Both the position numbers and the translations under genes were made by a program. A stretch of 46,365 nt of DNA. Source: Bordetella parapertussis (GTDB lineage Bacteria > Pseudomonadota > Gammaproteobacteria > Burkholderiales > Thiobacillaceae). The stretch is from positions 1-46,365 of the forward strand of contig CAMDCO010000015.1 in NCBI GenBank assembly GCA_945890495.1. The letters are read 5' to 3'. The notes beneath the pieces are model-generated. The model was given only the letters and a program-made list of their open reading frames with translations. It was not told where the DNA came from and did not search any database. Positions 17,285 through 26,119 of the stretch are shown one piece after another (position 1 is the first letter of the stretch; each line of letters opens with the position of its first letter).

Positions 17285-17287
17285 TTT

Positions 17288-18097
17288 ATGAATCGCATCA
17301 CTAAGACTTTTCAACGGCTCCATGCCCAAGGCCGCAAGGCGCTGATTCCTTTTATTACCGCGGGCGATCCGGCGCTCGATCAGACCGTGCCGCTGATGCA
17401 CGCCTTGGTGGCGGCGGGTGCGGATGTGATCGAGTTGGGGGTGCCGTTTTCAGACCCAATGGCCGATGGTCCGACCATTCAGCGGGCCTCTGAGCGCGCC
17501 TTAAAAAACGGCATGACCCTGCGCGGGGTGTTGGCGATGGTGGCCGATTTCCGTCAGCAGGATGCGACCACTCCCGTGGTGCTGATGGGTTACGGCAATC
17601 CGGTCGAGGCGATGGGCTGGGAGGCCTTTGCGGCCCGTTGCGCCGAGGTGGGCGTTGATGGCGTGTTGACCGTTGATTTTCCGCCCGAGGAAAGTCATGC
17701 CGCCTTTGAATATTTGCAGCGTCACGACATTGCCCCGATCTTTCTGCTGGCCCCGACCACGACCGAGGCGCGTATCGCCCAAGTGGCCCAGTTGGCGCGC
17801 GGCTATGTGTACTATGTGTCGCTGAAGGGCGTGACGGGTGCAGGTAACCTGGATATCAATAGCATTGCGGCCAAGATGCCGCAGTTGCGCCGGTTTTTGA
17901 GCCTGCCGATTGGCGTTGGTTTTGGCATTCGCGATGCCGAAACCGCACGACAGGTGGCCGCAGTTTCCGATGCCGTGGTGATTGGTTCCCGCATCGTGCA
18001 AGAGATTGAGACCTCCGCCCCGGATAAATGCCTGGGTAATGTGCAAAACTTTGTGGCCGGCGTTCGTGCGGCCTTGGATCGAAAGGAAAAGCTGTGA
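17288..18097 (+). CDS. trpA: Tryptophan synthase alpha chain
   Basis: Cleaves indole-glycerol phosphate to indole for TrpB. The 269-residue TIM barrel has catalytic Glu49 and Asp60 in [15 protein letters not shown], at the same numbers as in E. coli, and the phosphate loop GVGFGI near residue 211. It starts 3 bases after the mrr stop. Because mrr, DUF2442 and DUF4160 lie between trpB and trpA, TrpA expression now depends on read-through of the cassette. Confidence 0.97.
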   Translation: MNRITKTFQRLHAQGRKALIPFITAGDPALDQTVPLMHALVAAGADVIELGVPFSDPMADGPTIQRASERALKNGMTLRGVLAMVADFRQQDATTPVVLMGYGNPVEAMGWEAFAARCAEVGVDGVLTVDFPPEESHAAFEYLQRHDIAPIFLLAPTTTEARIAQVAQLARGYVYYVSLKGVTGAGNLDINSIAAKMPQLRRFLSLPIGVGFGIRDAETARQVAAVSDAVVIGSRIVQEIETSAPDKCLGNVQNFVAGVRAALDRKEKL

Positions 18098-18121
18098 GCC
18101 CCCTGATTCACTTCATTCATT

Positions 18122-18157
18122 TCCCCCTAAGGGGGAGCAATGCCTCCTTCGGGACGG
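18122..18157. repeat. Palindromic repeat between trpA and accD
   Basis: TCCCCC-TAA-GGGGGA (18122-18136) forms a 6-bp stem and is followed by CTCCTTCGGGACGGC (18143-18157). The layout, a C/G palindrome followed by a CTTcGGGxCGGC tail, resembles the element inserted in truA. It has no T-run and so is probably not a terminator. It is likely one of the dispersed intergenic repeats of this genome. Confidence 0.5.
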
Positions 18158-18175
18158 CACTTCAGGAGTCATGAT

Positions 18176-19042
18176 ATGAGCTGGTTTCAGAAAATTCTGC
18201 GTCCCAAGATTCAGCGCCGTGAGACGCGCAAGACCGTCCCCGAAGGCCTGTGGAGCAAGTGCCCCGCCTGCGACGAGGTTCTCTATAGCACGGACTTGGA
18301 TAATAACGCCCATGTCTGCCCGAAGTGTAGTCATCACCACCGCATTGGTGCCCGGCGCCGCTTGGATGTCTTCCTGGATGAAGCGGGGCGTAGTGAGATC
18401 GGTCAGACGGTCTCGCCGGTGGATACGCTGAAGTTCAAGGACAGCCGCAAATATGCGGACCGTATTACGGAGGCCACTCAAGCGACCGACGAGAAGGATG
18501 CGCTGGTGGTGATGGAAGGCACGGTGCATGGCGTGCCGGTCGTCGTGGCGGCCTTTGAGTTCAAGTTCATGGGCGGTTCGATGGGCTCGGTGGTAGGCGA
18601 GCGTTTTGTGCGCGGTGTCGATGCGGCGATCAAGGGCAAGAAGGCTTTTGTCTGTTTCTCGGCCAGCGGCGGGGCACGGATGCAGGAAGGACTCTTGTCC
18701 CTGATGCAGATGGCCAAGACCTCGGCCGCCCTGACCCAGTTGTCGGCTCGTCGGCAACCCTTTATTTCAGTGCTGACGGACCCGACCATGGGCGGCGTCT
18801 CGGCGAGTTTTGCCATGCTGGGCGATGTCATTGTCGGCGAGCCTAATGCCCTGATTGGTTTTGCCGGCCCTCGGGTGATTGAACAGACAGTGCGCCAAAC
18901 CCTGCCGGAGGGTTTCCAGCGTTCGGAATTCCTGGTTGAACACGGCGCGGTCGATCGCATCATCGACCGGCGCGAGATGCGTCGTGAACTGGCGCGTCTG
19001 ATCGCCCAACTGCAGCGGCGAAAATCCCCCGTTTTGGAATGA
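18176..19042 (+). CDS. accD: Acetyl-CoA carboxylase carboxyltransferase subunit beta
   Basis: With AccA it transfers carboxyl from biotin to acetyl-CoA, making malonyl-CoA for fatty acids. The 288-residue protein has an N-terminal zinc ribbon (Cys29, Cys32, Cys48, Cys51; CPAC and CPKC). The crotonase-like carboxyltransferase core includes [12 protein letters not shown] and the [12 protein letters not shown] region. An AGGAG site lies 7 bases before the ATG at 18176, favouring it over the in-frame start at 18140. Its stop overlaps folC as ATGA. Confidence 0.97.
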   Translation: MSWFQKILRPKIQRRETRKTVPEGLWSKCPACDEVLYSTDLDNNAHVCPKCSHHHRIGARRRLDVFLDEAGRSEIGQTVSPVDTLKFKDSRKYADRITEATQATDEKDALVVMEGTVHGVPVVVAAFEFKFMGGSMGSVVGERFVRGVDAAIKGKKAFVCFSASGGARMQEGLLSLMQMAKTSAALTQLSARRQPFISVLTDPTMGGVSASFAMLGDVIVGEPNALIGFAGPRVIEQTVRQTLPEGFQRSEFLVEHGAVDRIIDRREMRRELARLIAQLQRRKSPVLE

Positions 19043-20337
19043 CCACAGACCACGCGTCCATGCCCGTGGATCTCGCGGGCTGGCTGGCTTGGTTGGAGTC
19101 ACGCAACGCGACCCAGATCACGCTGGGTCTTGAGCGGGTCGCGGCGGTGTGGGCGCGCCTGGGAATCGCCCTGAACCTGCCCGTCATCACGGTCGCCGGG
19201 ACGAACGGTAAGGGTTCGACCTGCGCCTTCCTGGAGGCGATGCTGCGTGCCGGCGGCTATCGCGTGGGACTTTACACCTCACCCCATCTCCTGCGTTACA
19301 ACGAACGCATCCGCATCGACGGTGACGAGGTGAGTGATGCAGATCTTTGCGCGGCCTTTGCCGCGGTTGAGGCGGTTCGCGGAGATACGCCGCTAAGCTA
19401 TTTTGAGCAGGGCACGCTGGCGGCCTTGTGGCTCTTTGCCCGCGCAGGGCTGGATGCCGTCGTGCTGGAGGTGGGACTGGGCGGCCGTTTGGATGCGGTC
19501 AATATCCTCGATGCCGATTGTGCCGTGATTACGCCCATCGATCTGGATCACCAGGCCTGGCTGGGTCAGGATCGCGAGACCATCGGGCGGGAAAAGGCGG
19601 GGATTACCCGTCCCGGACGACCGCTGGTATGTAGCGATCCCCAGCCACCGGCCACGGTCCTGGCGACGCGGGCGACCCCGCTCTTGTGCCTGGGGCGGCA
19701 ATTTAGTGTCGAAGCGGAGGGCGATGGGCGCTGGACATGCCGGATCGGCGCTGCCGTTTTCCCGGCCTTGCCGCGCCCTGCGCTGCTGGGCGCACACCAA
19801 TACCACAACGCGGCAGCGGCACTGACTGCGCTGTGGCAGTTGAGGACGCGGCTGCCTTTGCCGGTGTCGGCCTTGCGGGCGGGGATTGCGCAGGCTCAGG
19901 TGCCTGGGCGTTTTCAGGTCGTCGGCCAGGCCCCGTTACGCATCTTGGAGGTGGCACACAACCCGCATGCGGCGCGCACCTTGGCACTGCAATTGGCGGA
20001 TCTACCGCCGACGGGGAAGCGGATTGCGGTTTGCGCCCTGTTGGGCGACAAGGACATAGCGGGTGTGGTCGCTGCCTTGCGCTCAAGTTTTGATGTCTGG
20101 CATATTGCGCCCTTGCATGCGGAGCGAGCCGGGCCGGTCTCGGCCTTGGCGGATGCCTTGAGGGGGGCTGGGTGCGCGAGTCAGGCGCATATTTCTGTCA
20201 CTCAGGCTTGGATTACGGCGTGCCGCGAAGCCGGACCCGCTGATACAATTGCGGCGTTTGGTTCTTTCCATACGATCGCAGAGATCCTGCAATCGATACG
20301 CGAACAGGAAATACCTATGGGCCGTAGTTATGACTGA
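19039..20337 (+). CDS. folC: Dihydrofolate / folylpolyglutamate synthase
   Basis: Adds glutamate to dihydropteroate and to folates. The 432-residue protein has the ATP loop GTNGKGS at 54-60, the Mur-ligase-type segment [13 protein letters not shown], and [11 protein letters not shown]-like [13 protein letters not shown] near 145. The C-terminal domain includes [13 protein letters not shown], typical of FolC. The start overlaps the accD stop by 4 bases, and the end overlaps the SPOR gene by 8. accD-folC linkage is conserved in many proteobacteria. Confidence 0.96.
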   Translation: MTTDHASMPVDLAGWLAWLESRNATQITLGLERVAAVWARLGIALNLPVITVAGTNGKGSTCAFLEAMLRAGGYRVGLYTSPHLLRYNERIRIDGDEVSDADLCAAFAAVEAVRGDTPLSYFEQGTLAALWLFARAGLDAVVLEVGLGGRLDAVNILDADCAVITPIDLDHQAWLGQDRETIGREKAGITRPGRPLVCSDPQPPATVLATRATPLLCLGRQFSVEAEGDGRWTCRIGAAVFPALPRPALLGAHQYHNAAAALTALWQLRTRLPLPVSALRAGIAQAQVPGRFQVVGQAPLRILEVAHNPHAARTLALQLADLPPTGKRIAVCALLGDKDIAGVVAALRSSFDVWHIAPLHAERAGPVSALADALRGAGCASQAHISVTQAWITACREAGPADTIAAFGSFHTIAEILQSIREQEIPMGRSYD

Positions 20338-20947
20338 TGCAGCAGAAGCGCTGAAACGGAGCGCGCGTCGGCGCCTGATCGGTGCGGTGGCCTTGGCGTT
20401 GGTCACGGTGGTGGCCTTGCCGATGATCTTCGACAAGGAACCTCCGCCCTTGGCCGAGGTCGAGATTACTATCCCCTCTCGGGATACTCCAGGGAGTGCG
20501 GTCTTTCTTGAGGGCGGTGCGGGCGCGCGGACCGGTTCGGCGACCCCGCCATCGCCGGCGCCAACCCCCAGCCCTACGCTTGGATCACCGGCTGTGTCCC
20601 CGCCTGTACCCGCGGCCCCGGTACCGAGTGTCTCGCCCCCGGCGCCGGTTCCGGTTCAGAAACCAGCCGCTTCCCTGGCGGCCCCTGCGGCGGCAAAGTT
20701 TGACCTGCCCAAGACGCCCCCTTCAGTCTCGAATGGCTACTTTCTGCAACTGGGTGTGTTTTCATCCGAAGAGGGGGCGCGCAAGTTAGCGAAGCGTGTT
20801 GCCGATGCGGATTTTACCGTCCATGTGGTCGAGGATGCGGGTCGCTACAAGGTGCGCTGCGGCCCGGTTTCAGCCAAACCCGCCGCACAGGATCTGCAGA
20901 CCCGGTTGCATGGCAAGGGATTTCCCGCCGTGCTGGTTAGCCCGTGA
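20330..20947 (+). CDS. SPOR-domain inner-membrane protein (DedD-like)
   Basis: A 205-residue protein with a short cytoplasmic N-terminus, one membrane helix at about residues 14-33 (RLIGAVALALVTVVALPMIF), a long Pro/Ala/Val linker (about 60-125), and a C-terminal SPOR domain (GYFLQLGVFSSEEGARKLAKRV to the end). SPOR domains bind denuded septal peptidoglycan, so it should act at the division site, like DedD, which occupies this place between folC and cvpA in E. coli. It overlaps folC upstream and cvpA downstream by 4 bases (GTGA). Confidence 0.88.
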   Translation: MTDAAEALKRSARRRLIGAVALALVTVVALPMIFDKEPPPLAEVEITIPSRDTPGSAVFLEGGAGARTGSATPPSPAPTPSPTLGSPAVSPPVPAAPVPSVSPPAPVPVQKPAASLAAPAAAKFDLPKTPPSVSNGYFLQLGVFSSEEGARKLAKRVADADFTVHVVEDAGRYKVRCGPVSAKPAAQDLQTRLHGKGFPAVLVSP

Positions 20948-21432
20948 CCGGACTCGACCTTGCGGCCTTGGCCATTGTGCTCCTCTTCTTCTTGCTGGGA
21001 TTAAAGCGAGGCTTGGTGCGCGAGGTAATTTCTCTGCTGGCTTGGCTGGCGGCCTTCTTTTTGGCGGGGCGCCTAGCTCAGTGGTTGGGCCCGTATTTGC
21101 CGGGTATGACCGAGGGCGGTCTGCGTGATGCGGTGGCGATGGGGCTGGCCTTTATGGCCATCTTGTTGATGGCGATGGGGGTGTCGACGGCCCTGCACGG
21201 TTTGGTCAAGGCGGTGGGCTTGAGCGTAGAAGACCGACTGTTGGGTAGTGTGTTTGGCTTGCTGCGTGGAGGTGTTGTCCTCGTATTGCTGGTCTTGACC
21301 AGCGGCCTGACAGCCCTGCCGCAGACGGAGATCTGGAAAAGCTCGGTTTTGCGCGCACCACTGGAGTCGCTGGCGTTAAACTTTAGGCCGCTGCTGCCCG
21401 TTGAGTTGGCCGAAAAAATTCGTTTTACATAG
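20944..21432 (+). CDS. cvpA: CvpA family membrane protein
   Basis: A 162-residue inner-membrane protein with four hydrophobic segments; FFLLGLKRGLVREVISLLAW near the N-terminus is the family hallmark. CvpA was named for a need in colicin V export and is linked to envelope stress tolerance; its biochemical role is not settled. GTG start coupled to the SPOR gene. It lies 18 bases before purF, the conserved cvpA-purF arrangement. Confidence 0.92.
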   Translation: MTGLDLAALAIVLLFFLLGLKRGLVREVISLLAWLAAFFLAGRLAQWLGPYLPGMTEGGLRDAVAMGLAFMAILLMAMGVSTALHGLVKAVGLSVEDRLLGSVFGLLRGGVVLVLLVLTSGLTALPQTEIWKSSVLRAPLESLALNFRPLLPVELAEKIRFT

Positions 21433-21450
21433 CTTTCATAGGAACGCGTC

Positions 21451-22980
21451 ATGTGCGGAATTATTGGGGTGATTGCCCACGAACCCGTTAATCAGTTGTT
21501 GTATGACGGTCTTCAGCTCTTGCAGCATCGCGGTCAGGATGCCGCCGGTATCTGTACCATGGACGGCAATTCGTTCAACATGCGCAAGTCCAAGGGGATG
21601 GTGCGTGATGCCTTCCGCACCCGAGACATGCGCGACCTGGAAGGCAATGTCGGCATCGCCCATGTGCGCTACCCGACGGCGGGTAACGCCTCGTCCAAGG
21701 CCGAGGCGCAACCTTTTTATGTCAACGCGCCGTTCGGTATTGTCTTGGCCCACAACGGTAATTTGACTAATACCGCTCAACTCAAGGCCGAGGTGTTTCG
21801 TGATGATCTGCGCCATGTGAATACCGGTTCCGATTCCGAGGTCTTGCTCAATGTGTTCGCTCACGAGTTGCAGGCGGCCGCGCAAGGTCGTGCGCCGACC
21901 TGTGAGGCCGTCTTTACCGCGGTAAAGGCCTTGCATCGCCGCTGTCGAGGGGCGTATGCGGTCGTTATTCTGATTGCGGGTTTTGGGCTGGTGGCCATTC
22001 GTGATCCTCAGGGTATTCGTCCGCTGGTGATGGGCCGGCGGGAAGACGCGTCTGGTGCCGATGCCTGGATGGTGGCCTCGGAAAGCGTAGCGATGGATGC
22101 CATGGGCTTCACTCGGGTGCGTGATGTGAAGCCGGGCGAGGCCGTTGTCGTGACCAGCGAAGGCGAGATGGAGACGCGTGAGTGCGTGGATTCAGCCCGG
22201 TTACAGTCTTGCATCTTCGAATATGTCTATTTCGCGCGGCCGGATTCGATCATCGACAACGCCTCGGTGTATGAGACCCGGCTGCGGATGGGCGAGTTTT
22301 TGGCCGAGAAGATTCGCCGTGACTTTGGCCATTTGCACATTGATGTGGTGATCCCGATTCCGGATACCAGTCGTCCTTCGGCCTTGCAGTTGGCGAATCG
22401 ACTGGGTGTGAGTTACCGCGAGGGCTTTATCAAGAATCGCTATATCGGCCGCACTTTCATCATGCCCGGGCAGGGCGAGCGCAAGAAGTCGGTGCGCCAG
22501 AAGCTGAACGCCATGGCGGTTGAGTTCGTCGGTAAGAATGTGCTCCTGGTGGACGACTCTATTGTGCGTGGCACGACCAGTCGCGAGATTATTCAGATGG
22601 CTCGCGATTGCGGTGCCCGCGCGGTGTACTTTGCCTCGGCCAGCCCGCCGGTGCGTTTCCCGAATGTGTATGGCATTGACATGCCAACCCGTGCGGAGCT
22701 GCTGGCGCATAACCGCAGCGATGCCGAGATTGCGGCGGAGATTGGGGCCGATGCGGTGATCTACCAAGATCTTCCGGACCTGATTCGTGCCGTGCAGGCC
22801 GTCAACCCGAACCTGACGGCCTTTGATGCCTCCTGCTTCGATGGTCAATACATCACTGGGGATATCAGTGAGGATTACTTGCATGATCTGGAGGCCGCTC
22901 GTAATGGGGCCGACATGGGTGAAGGCAAGTCAGGTGGCAAAAAGACTCGGCAAATGGATCTTAATCTGGCGACCCGTTGA
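21451..22980 (+). CDS. purF: Amidophosphoribosyltransferase
   Basis: First committed step of purine synthesis: PRPP plus glutamine to phosphoribosylamine. The 509-residue protein begins MCGIIGVIAHEPV, so Cys2 becomes the N-terminal nucleophile of the glutaminase domain after Met removal. LQHRGQDAAG is also present. The PRPP-binding loop VLLVDDSIVRGTTS (about residues 365-378) marks the transferase domain. The start has no strong ribosome-binding site beyond AGGAACG. It follows cvpA and ends 2 bases before the metZ ATG. Confidence 0.97.
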   Translation: MCGIIGVIAHEPVNQLLYDGLQLLQHRGQDAAGICTMDGNSFNMRKSKGMVRDAFRTRDMRDLEGNVGIAHVRYPTAGNASSKAEAQPFYVNAPFGIVLAHNGNLTNTAQLKAEVFRDDLRHVNTGSDSEVLLNVFAHELQAAAQGRAPTCEAVFTAVKALHRRCRGAYAVVILIAGFGLVAIRDPQGIRPLVMGRREDASGADAWMVASESVAMDAMGFTRVRDVKPGEAVVVTSEGEMETRECVDSARLQSCIFEYVYFARPDSIIDNASVYETRLRMGEFLAEKIRRDFGHLHIDVVIPIPDTSRPSALQLANRLGVSYREGFIKNRYIGRTFIMPGQGERKKSVRQKLNAMAVEFVGKNVLLVDDSIVRGTTSREIIQMARDCGARAVYFASASPPVRFPNVYGIDMPTRAELLAHNRSDAEIAAEIGADAVIYQDLPDLIRAVQAVNPNLTAFDASCFDGQYITGDISEDYLHDLEAARNGADMGEGKSGGKKTRQMDLNLATR

Positions 22981-22982
22981 TC

Positions 22983-24152
22983 ATGAACGACGATACTCTA
23001 CACCCCGAAACCCTGGCCATCCGCTCCGGCATCCATCGCACGCCGTTTAACGAACACGGCGATGCGATGTATCTCACCTCGAGCTTTGTGTTCGACAACG
23101 CGGCGCAGGCGGCGGCGCGTTTTTCCGGCGCGGAACCGGGCATGATCTACGCCCGTTTCACCAACCCCAGCGTATCCGCGTTTGAAGAACGGCTGGCGGC
23201 ACTGGAGGGGGCCGAGCGGTGCGTGGCCTTTGCCTCTGGCATGGCGGCGATCCTGGCGACGGTCATGGGCTTGATGAAGGCGGGTGAACATATCGTCGCC
23301 TCGCGTTCGATCTTTGGCTCGACGGTGCAGTTGTTCAACAACATCATCGGCAAGTTCGGCGTTGAGACCACCTTCGTCTCGCCGACCGACCCTGAAGAAT
23401 GGCGTGCGGCGCTGCGGCCGAATACGCGGCTGTTTTTTGTGGAGTCACCGTCCAATCCCTTGACTGAGGTCTCCGACATCGCCGCGCTGGCCGCCATTGC
23501 CAAAGAGGCGGGGGCCTGGCTGGCGGTGGACAACTGTTTCTGTACGCCCATCTTGCAAAAGCCGCTGGCGCTGGGCGCGGACATCATCATCCATTCCGCC
23601 ACCAAATACCTCGATGGCCAAGGCCGCGTGCTGGGTGGCGCGGTGTTGGGCAGTCAATCGTTGATGGAAGGCGTTTATACCTTCTTGCGTACCGCCGGCC
23701 CAACGCTGTCCGCGTTTAACGCCTGGGTGCTGTTCAAGGGCATGGAGACCCTGGATCTGCGTATGCGCCAGCATTCGGCCAATGCGCTGGAACTGGCGAC
23801 CTGGCTGGAGACGCAGCCGCAGGTGGCGCGGGTGCTCTATCCCGGTCTGCCGTCGCATCCGCAACACGCGCTGGCCATGCGCCAGCAGACCACCGGCGGC
23901 GGCATCGTTGCCTTTGAGCTGAAGGGGGGCCGTGACGCGGCCTGGCGGTTGATCGACGCGACGCAAGTCATGTCGATTACCGCCAATCTCGGCGATGTCA
24001 AAACCACCATCACCCATCCGGCTTCCACCACGCACAGTCGCATGACCCCGGAACAGCGCGCCACCGCCGGCATCAGCGATGGCCTGATCCGCATCGCCGT
24101 GGGCTTGGAGCATGTGGACGATCTCAAAAACGATCTGCTGCGCGGGATGTAA
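22983..24152 (+). CDS. metZ: O-succinylhomoserine sulfhydrylase
   Basis: PLP enzyme that uses sulfide directly to form homocysteine from O-succinylhomoserine. The 389-residue product has the Cys/Met-metabolism PLP site SATKYLDGQGR with Lys208. The adjacent segments (MIYARFTNPS, FASGMAA, DNCFCTP) fit MetZ rather than cystathionine gamma-synthase, and purF-metZ linkage supports this. ATG 22983 is preferred to the TTG at 22977. It is the last gene of the plus-strand block; the 49-base gap to nth, which faces it, shows no clear terminator. Use of free sulfide links to the fcc genes only loosely. Confidence 0.92.
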   Translation: MNDDTLHPETLAIRSGIHRTPFNEHGDAMYLTSSFVFDNAAQAAARFSGAEPGMIYARFTNPSVSAFEERLAALEGAERCVAFASGMAAILATVMGLMKAGEHIVASRSIFGSTVQLFNNIIGKFGVETTFVSPTDPEEWRAALRPNTRLFFVESPSNPLTEVSDIAALAAIAKEAGAWLAVDNCFCTPILQKPLALGADIIIHSATKYLDGQGRVLGGAVLGSQSLMEGVYTFLRTAGPTLSAFNAWVLFKGMETLDLRMRQHSANALELATWLETQPQVARVLYPGLPSHPQHALAMRQQTTGGGIVAFELKGGRDAAWRLIDATQVMSITANLGDVKTTITHPASTTHSRMTPEQRATAGISDGLIRIAVGLEHVDDLKNDLLRGM

Positions 24153-24201
24153 GCGCCTGCGCTATGGGTTGATCAAGGTCGTGGCGTCAAAGGCCCTTGC
24201 G

Positions 24202-24828
24202 TTACAGGCCGCGGCGCTCGCACAATTCCGTAATCACGCAGTCGCCGCATTTGGGTGAGCGTGCGGTGCAGGTGTAGCGTCCGTGCAGGATGAGCCAGTG
24301 ATGGGCGTGATGCATGTATTCGCTGGACACGGCCTTGAGCAGCTTTTCCTCGACCGCGAAGGGGGTCTTGCCGATGCCCATGCCGGTGCGATTGGCCACG
24401 CGGAACACATGCGTGTCCACGGCCATAGTGGGCTGACCGAAGGCGATGTTGAGTACCACATTGGCGGTCTTGCGGCCCACGCCGGGCAGTGTTTCTAGTG
24501 ACTCGCGGGTTTGCGGTACCTCGCCATTGAAATCGGCGATCAGCTTTTGGCAAGTGGCGAGGATGTTTTTGGCCTTGGTTGGGTAGAGGCCGATGCTGCG
24601 GATGTACTCGGCCAGGCCGTCCAGCCCTAGATCCAGCAGGGTTTGCGGTGTTCCGGCCGCGGAGAACAAGGGCCCGGTTGCGCGATTAACCCCCTTATCA
24701 GTCGCTTGCGCGGAGAGGATGACGGCGATGAGGAGTTCGAACGGGTTACGGTGATTCAGTTCACCGCGTGGTTCGGGATTGGCCTCAGCCCAGCGGCGGA
24801 AGCATTCGGCAACGAGGGCGCGCTTCAT
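24202..24828 (-). CDS. nth: Endonuclease III
   Basis: DNA glycosylase/AP lyase that removes oxidised pyrimidines. The 208-residue protein (E. coli 211) starts MKRALVAECF at 24828. The helix-hairpin-helix LPGVGRKTANVV holds catalytic Lys120; catalytic Asp138 is in VDTHVFRV. The 4Fe-4S cysteines follow the exact C-X6-C-X2-C-X5-C spacing (187, 194, 197, 203). A longer in-frame reading from 24948 would lie inside rsxE and is rejected. Start overlaps the rsxE stop as ATGA, the common rsx-nth arrangement. Confidence 0.97.
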   Translation of the reverse strand: MKRALVAECFRRWAEANPEPRGELNHRNPFELLIAVILSAQATDKGVNRATGPLFSAAGTPQTLLDLGLDGLAEYIRSIGLYPTKAKNILATCQKLIADFNGEVPQTRESLETLPGVGRKTANVVLNIAFGQPTMAVDTHVFRVANRTGMGIGKTPFAVEEKLLKAVSSEYMHHAHHWLILHGRYTCTARSPKCGDCVITELCERRGL

Positions 24829-25469
24829 GCCTTGCGTGATTGGAGGGCATTGCGCAGGGCGATCAGGAGACCCAGCCCGAAAAAGGCGCCGGGGGGCAGG
24901 ATGGCGAGCAGGAAGCCCGGATAGTCGGGGACTATCGTCAGGGTCCAATTTTCTGCGATGTGGCCTAGGGCGAGGTCGAAGCCCGAGAACAGGGTACCTT
25001 TACCCACTACTTCGCGCAGGGCACCCAACGCGACCAACACGGCGGTCAGTCCCAGCCCCATGGCAATACCATCGAGGATGGAGTGGGCGGTGGGTTGCTT
25101 GGAGGCAAAGGCCTCGACCCGGGCGAGGACAATGCAGTTGGTGGTGATAAGGGGCAGGAAAATGCCCAGCACCAGATAGAGGGGTTGCGCATAGGCCTGA
25201 ATGATCAGGGTCACGATCGTGACCAGCACGGCAATGATCAACACGAAGGTGGGGATGCGCAAGGCGTTGGGGATGAAGTTGCGGATGATGGCGACCGATC
25301 CGCTGGAGAGGGTCATCACCAGGGTGGTGGCGAGCCCGAGCGCGAGGGCGTTGACCACGGTGTTGCTGATCGCCAGCAAGGGGCAGAGGCCCAGCAACTG
25401 GATGATGCCGGGGTTCTGCTTCCACAGACCGTTATAAAAGATTTCTCGGGTTTCGGACGCTGGGATCAT
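24825..25469 (-). CDS. rsxE: Rnf/Rsx electron transport complex subunit E
   Basis: A 214-residue integral membrane subunit with six hydrophobic segments. The paired motifs NPGIIQLLGLCPLLAISN and [17 protein letters not shown] match RnfE; the cysteines in GLCPLL and TTNC are those thought to hold a membrane iron-sulfur cluster shared with subunit A. It overlaps rsxG upstream and nth downstream by 4 bases each. Rnf complexes couple ferredoxin and NADH redox to an ion gradient; the Rsx version in E. coli also resets SoxR. Confidence 0.95.
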   Translation of the reverse strand: MIPASETREIFYNGLWKQNPGIIQLLGLCPLLAISNTVVNALALGLATTLVMTLSSGSVAIIRNFIPNALRIPTFVLIIAVLVTIVTLIIQAYAQPLYLVLGIFLPLITTNCIVLARVEAFASKQPTAHSILDGIAMGLGLTAVLVALGALREVVGKGTLFSGFDLALGHIAENWTLTIVPDYPGFLLAILPPGAFFGLGLLIALRNALQSRKA

Positions 25470-26119
25470 GGGGCCTCTCCACTTAACAACTCGGCGCTTA
25501 ACAACTCAGCACGATGGGCGGCGAAATAACGCAGGCCGCCATGCACGGCCTTGACGATGGCGCGTGGGGTGACGGTGGCCCCGGTTACATAATCAAATGG
25601 GCCACCGTCCTTGCGTATTTTCCAGTGCGTCATATCGGGGCGATCCAGCGAGGTTCCATCAAATTGGCGTATCCAGGGGCTACGGACGACCTCGATATAG
25701 TCGCCAAGACCCGGTGTCTCGTGATGGGCGGTGACCCGTACGCCGCCGATTCGTCCATCGGGAAGGATGCCAATCAACAGACGAATCTCGCCGGCGTAGC
25801 CGTCCGGGGCGCTGGCCTCGAGGATGACCCCGCTCACTTGGCCAGATCGGGTGGCGAGATAGCGGTTGGCGGGTCGTTTCAGGCCCAGCAGCGGATCGGC
25901 AGGAAGAGGATAGAGGGCCCGACTGAGATCGTTGTCGAAGCTGCCGGGTGGCAGGGTCTGTGCCAACAATTGGTTCTTGATGGCCCGTTCGGCCTGTTCG
26001 ATGGCGGGTGCCGTGGATTGGTAGGTGCCCGACAGCAGGAGGGCCCCGATGGCCGAAAAAAGCAGCAGGATGGCGGCGGGGGCCAGGATGTCGCGGGCCC
26101 AGTGCTTGATCCGCTTCAT
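25466..26119 (-). CDS. rsxG: Rnf/Rsx electron transport complex subunit G
   Basis: A 217-residue subunit with one N-terminal membrane helix (about residues 10-33) and a periplasmic FMN-binding domain. The flavinylation site is VTGATVTPRA, around residue 180, where FMN is attached to threonine by ApbE. ETPGLGDYIE is the other family motif. The C-terminus contains a 15-bp tandem duplication giving AELLSAELLS (25482-25511). It overlaps both neighbours by 4 bases. Confidence 0.95.
   Translation of the reverse strand: MKRIKHWARDILAPAAILLLFSAIGALLLSGTYQSTAPAIEQAERAIKNQLLAQTLPPGSFDNDLSRALYPLPADPLLGLKRPANRYLATRSGQVSGVILEASAPDGYAGEIRLLIGILPDGRIGGVRVTAHHETPGLGDYIEVVRSPWIRQFDGTSLDRPDMTHWKIRKDGGPFDYVTGATVTPRAIVKAVHGGLRYFAAHRAELLSAELLSGEAP

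Larger units (their letters stand above)
15822..17287. mobile_element. Three-gene defence-like cassette inserted between trpB and trpA
   Basis: The DNA between trpB and trpA holds DUF4160, DUF2442 and mrr genes and is visibly less GC-rich than its surroundings. CTGATTT occurs at both ends (15822-15828 and 17281-17287). Removing one copy and all between leaves trpB TGA-TTT-ATG trpA, a normal tight operon junction. This looks like a target duplication, though both copies include a stop codon, so part of the match is expected. There is no recombinase or transposase within it. Confidence 0.5.

Noticed and set aside
24829-24948. 40-residue N-terminal extension of nth
   Set aside because: It lies inside rsxE, has no Nth similarity, and the ATG at 24828 fits the family length and overlaps the rsxE stop in the usual way.
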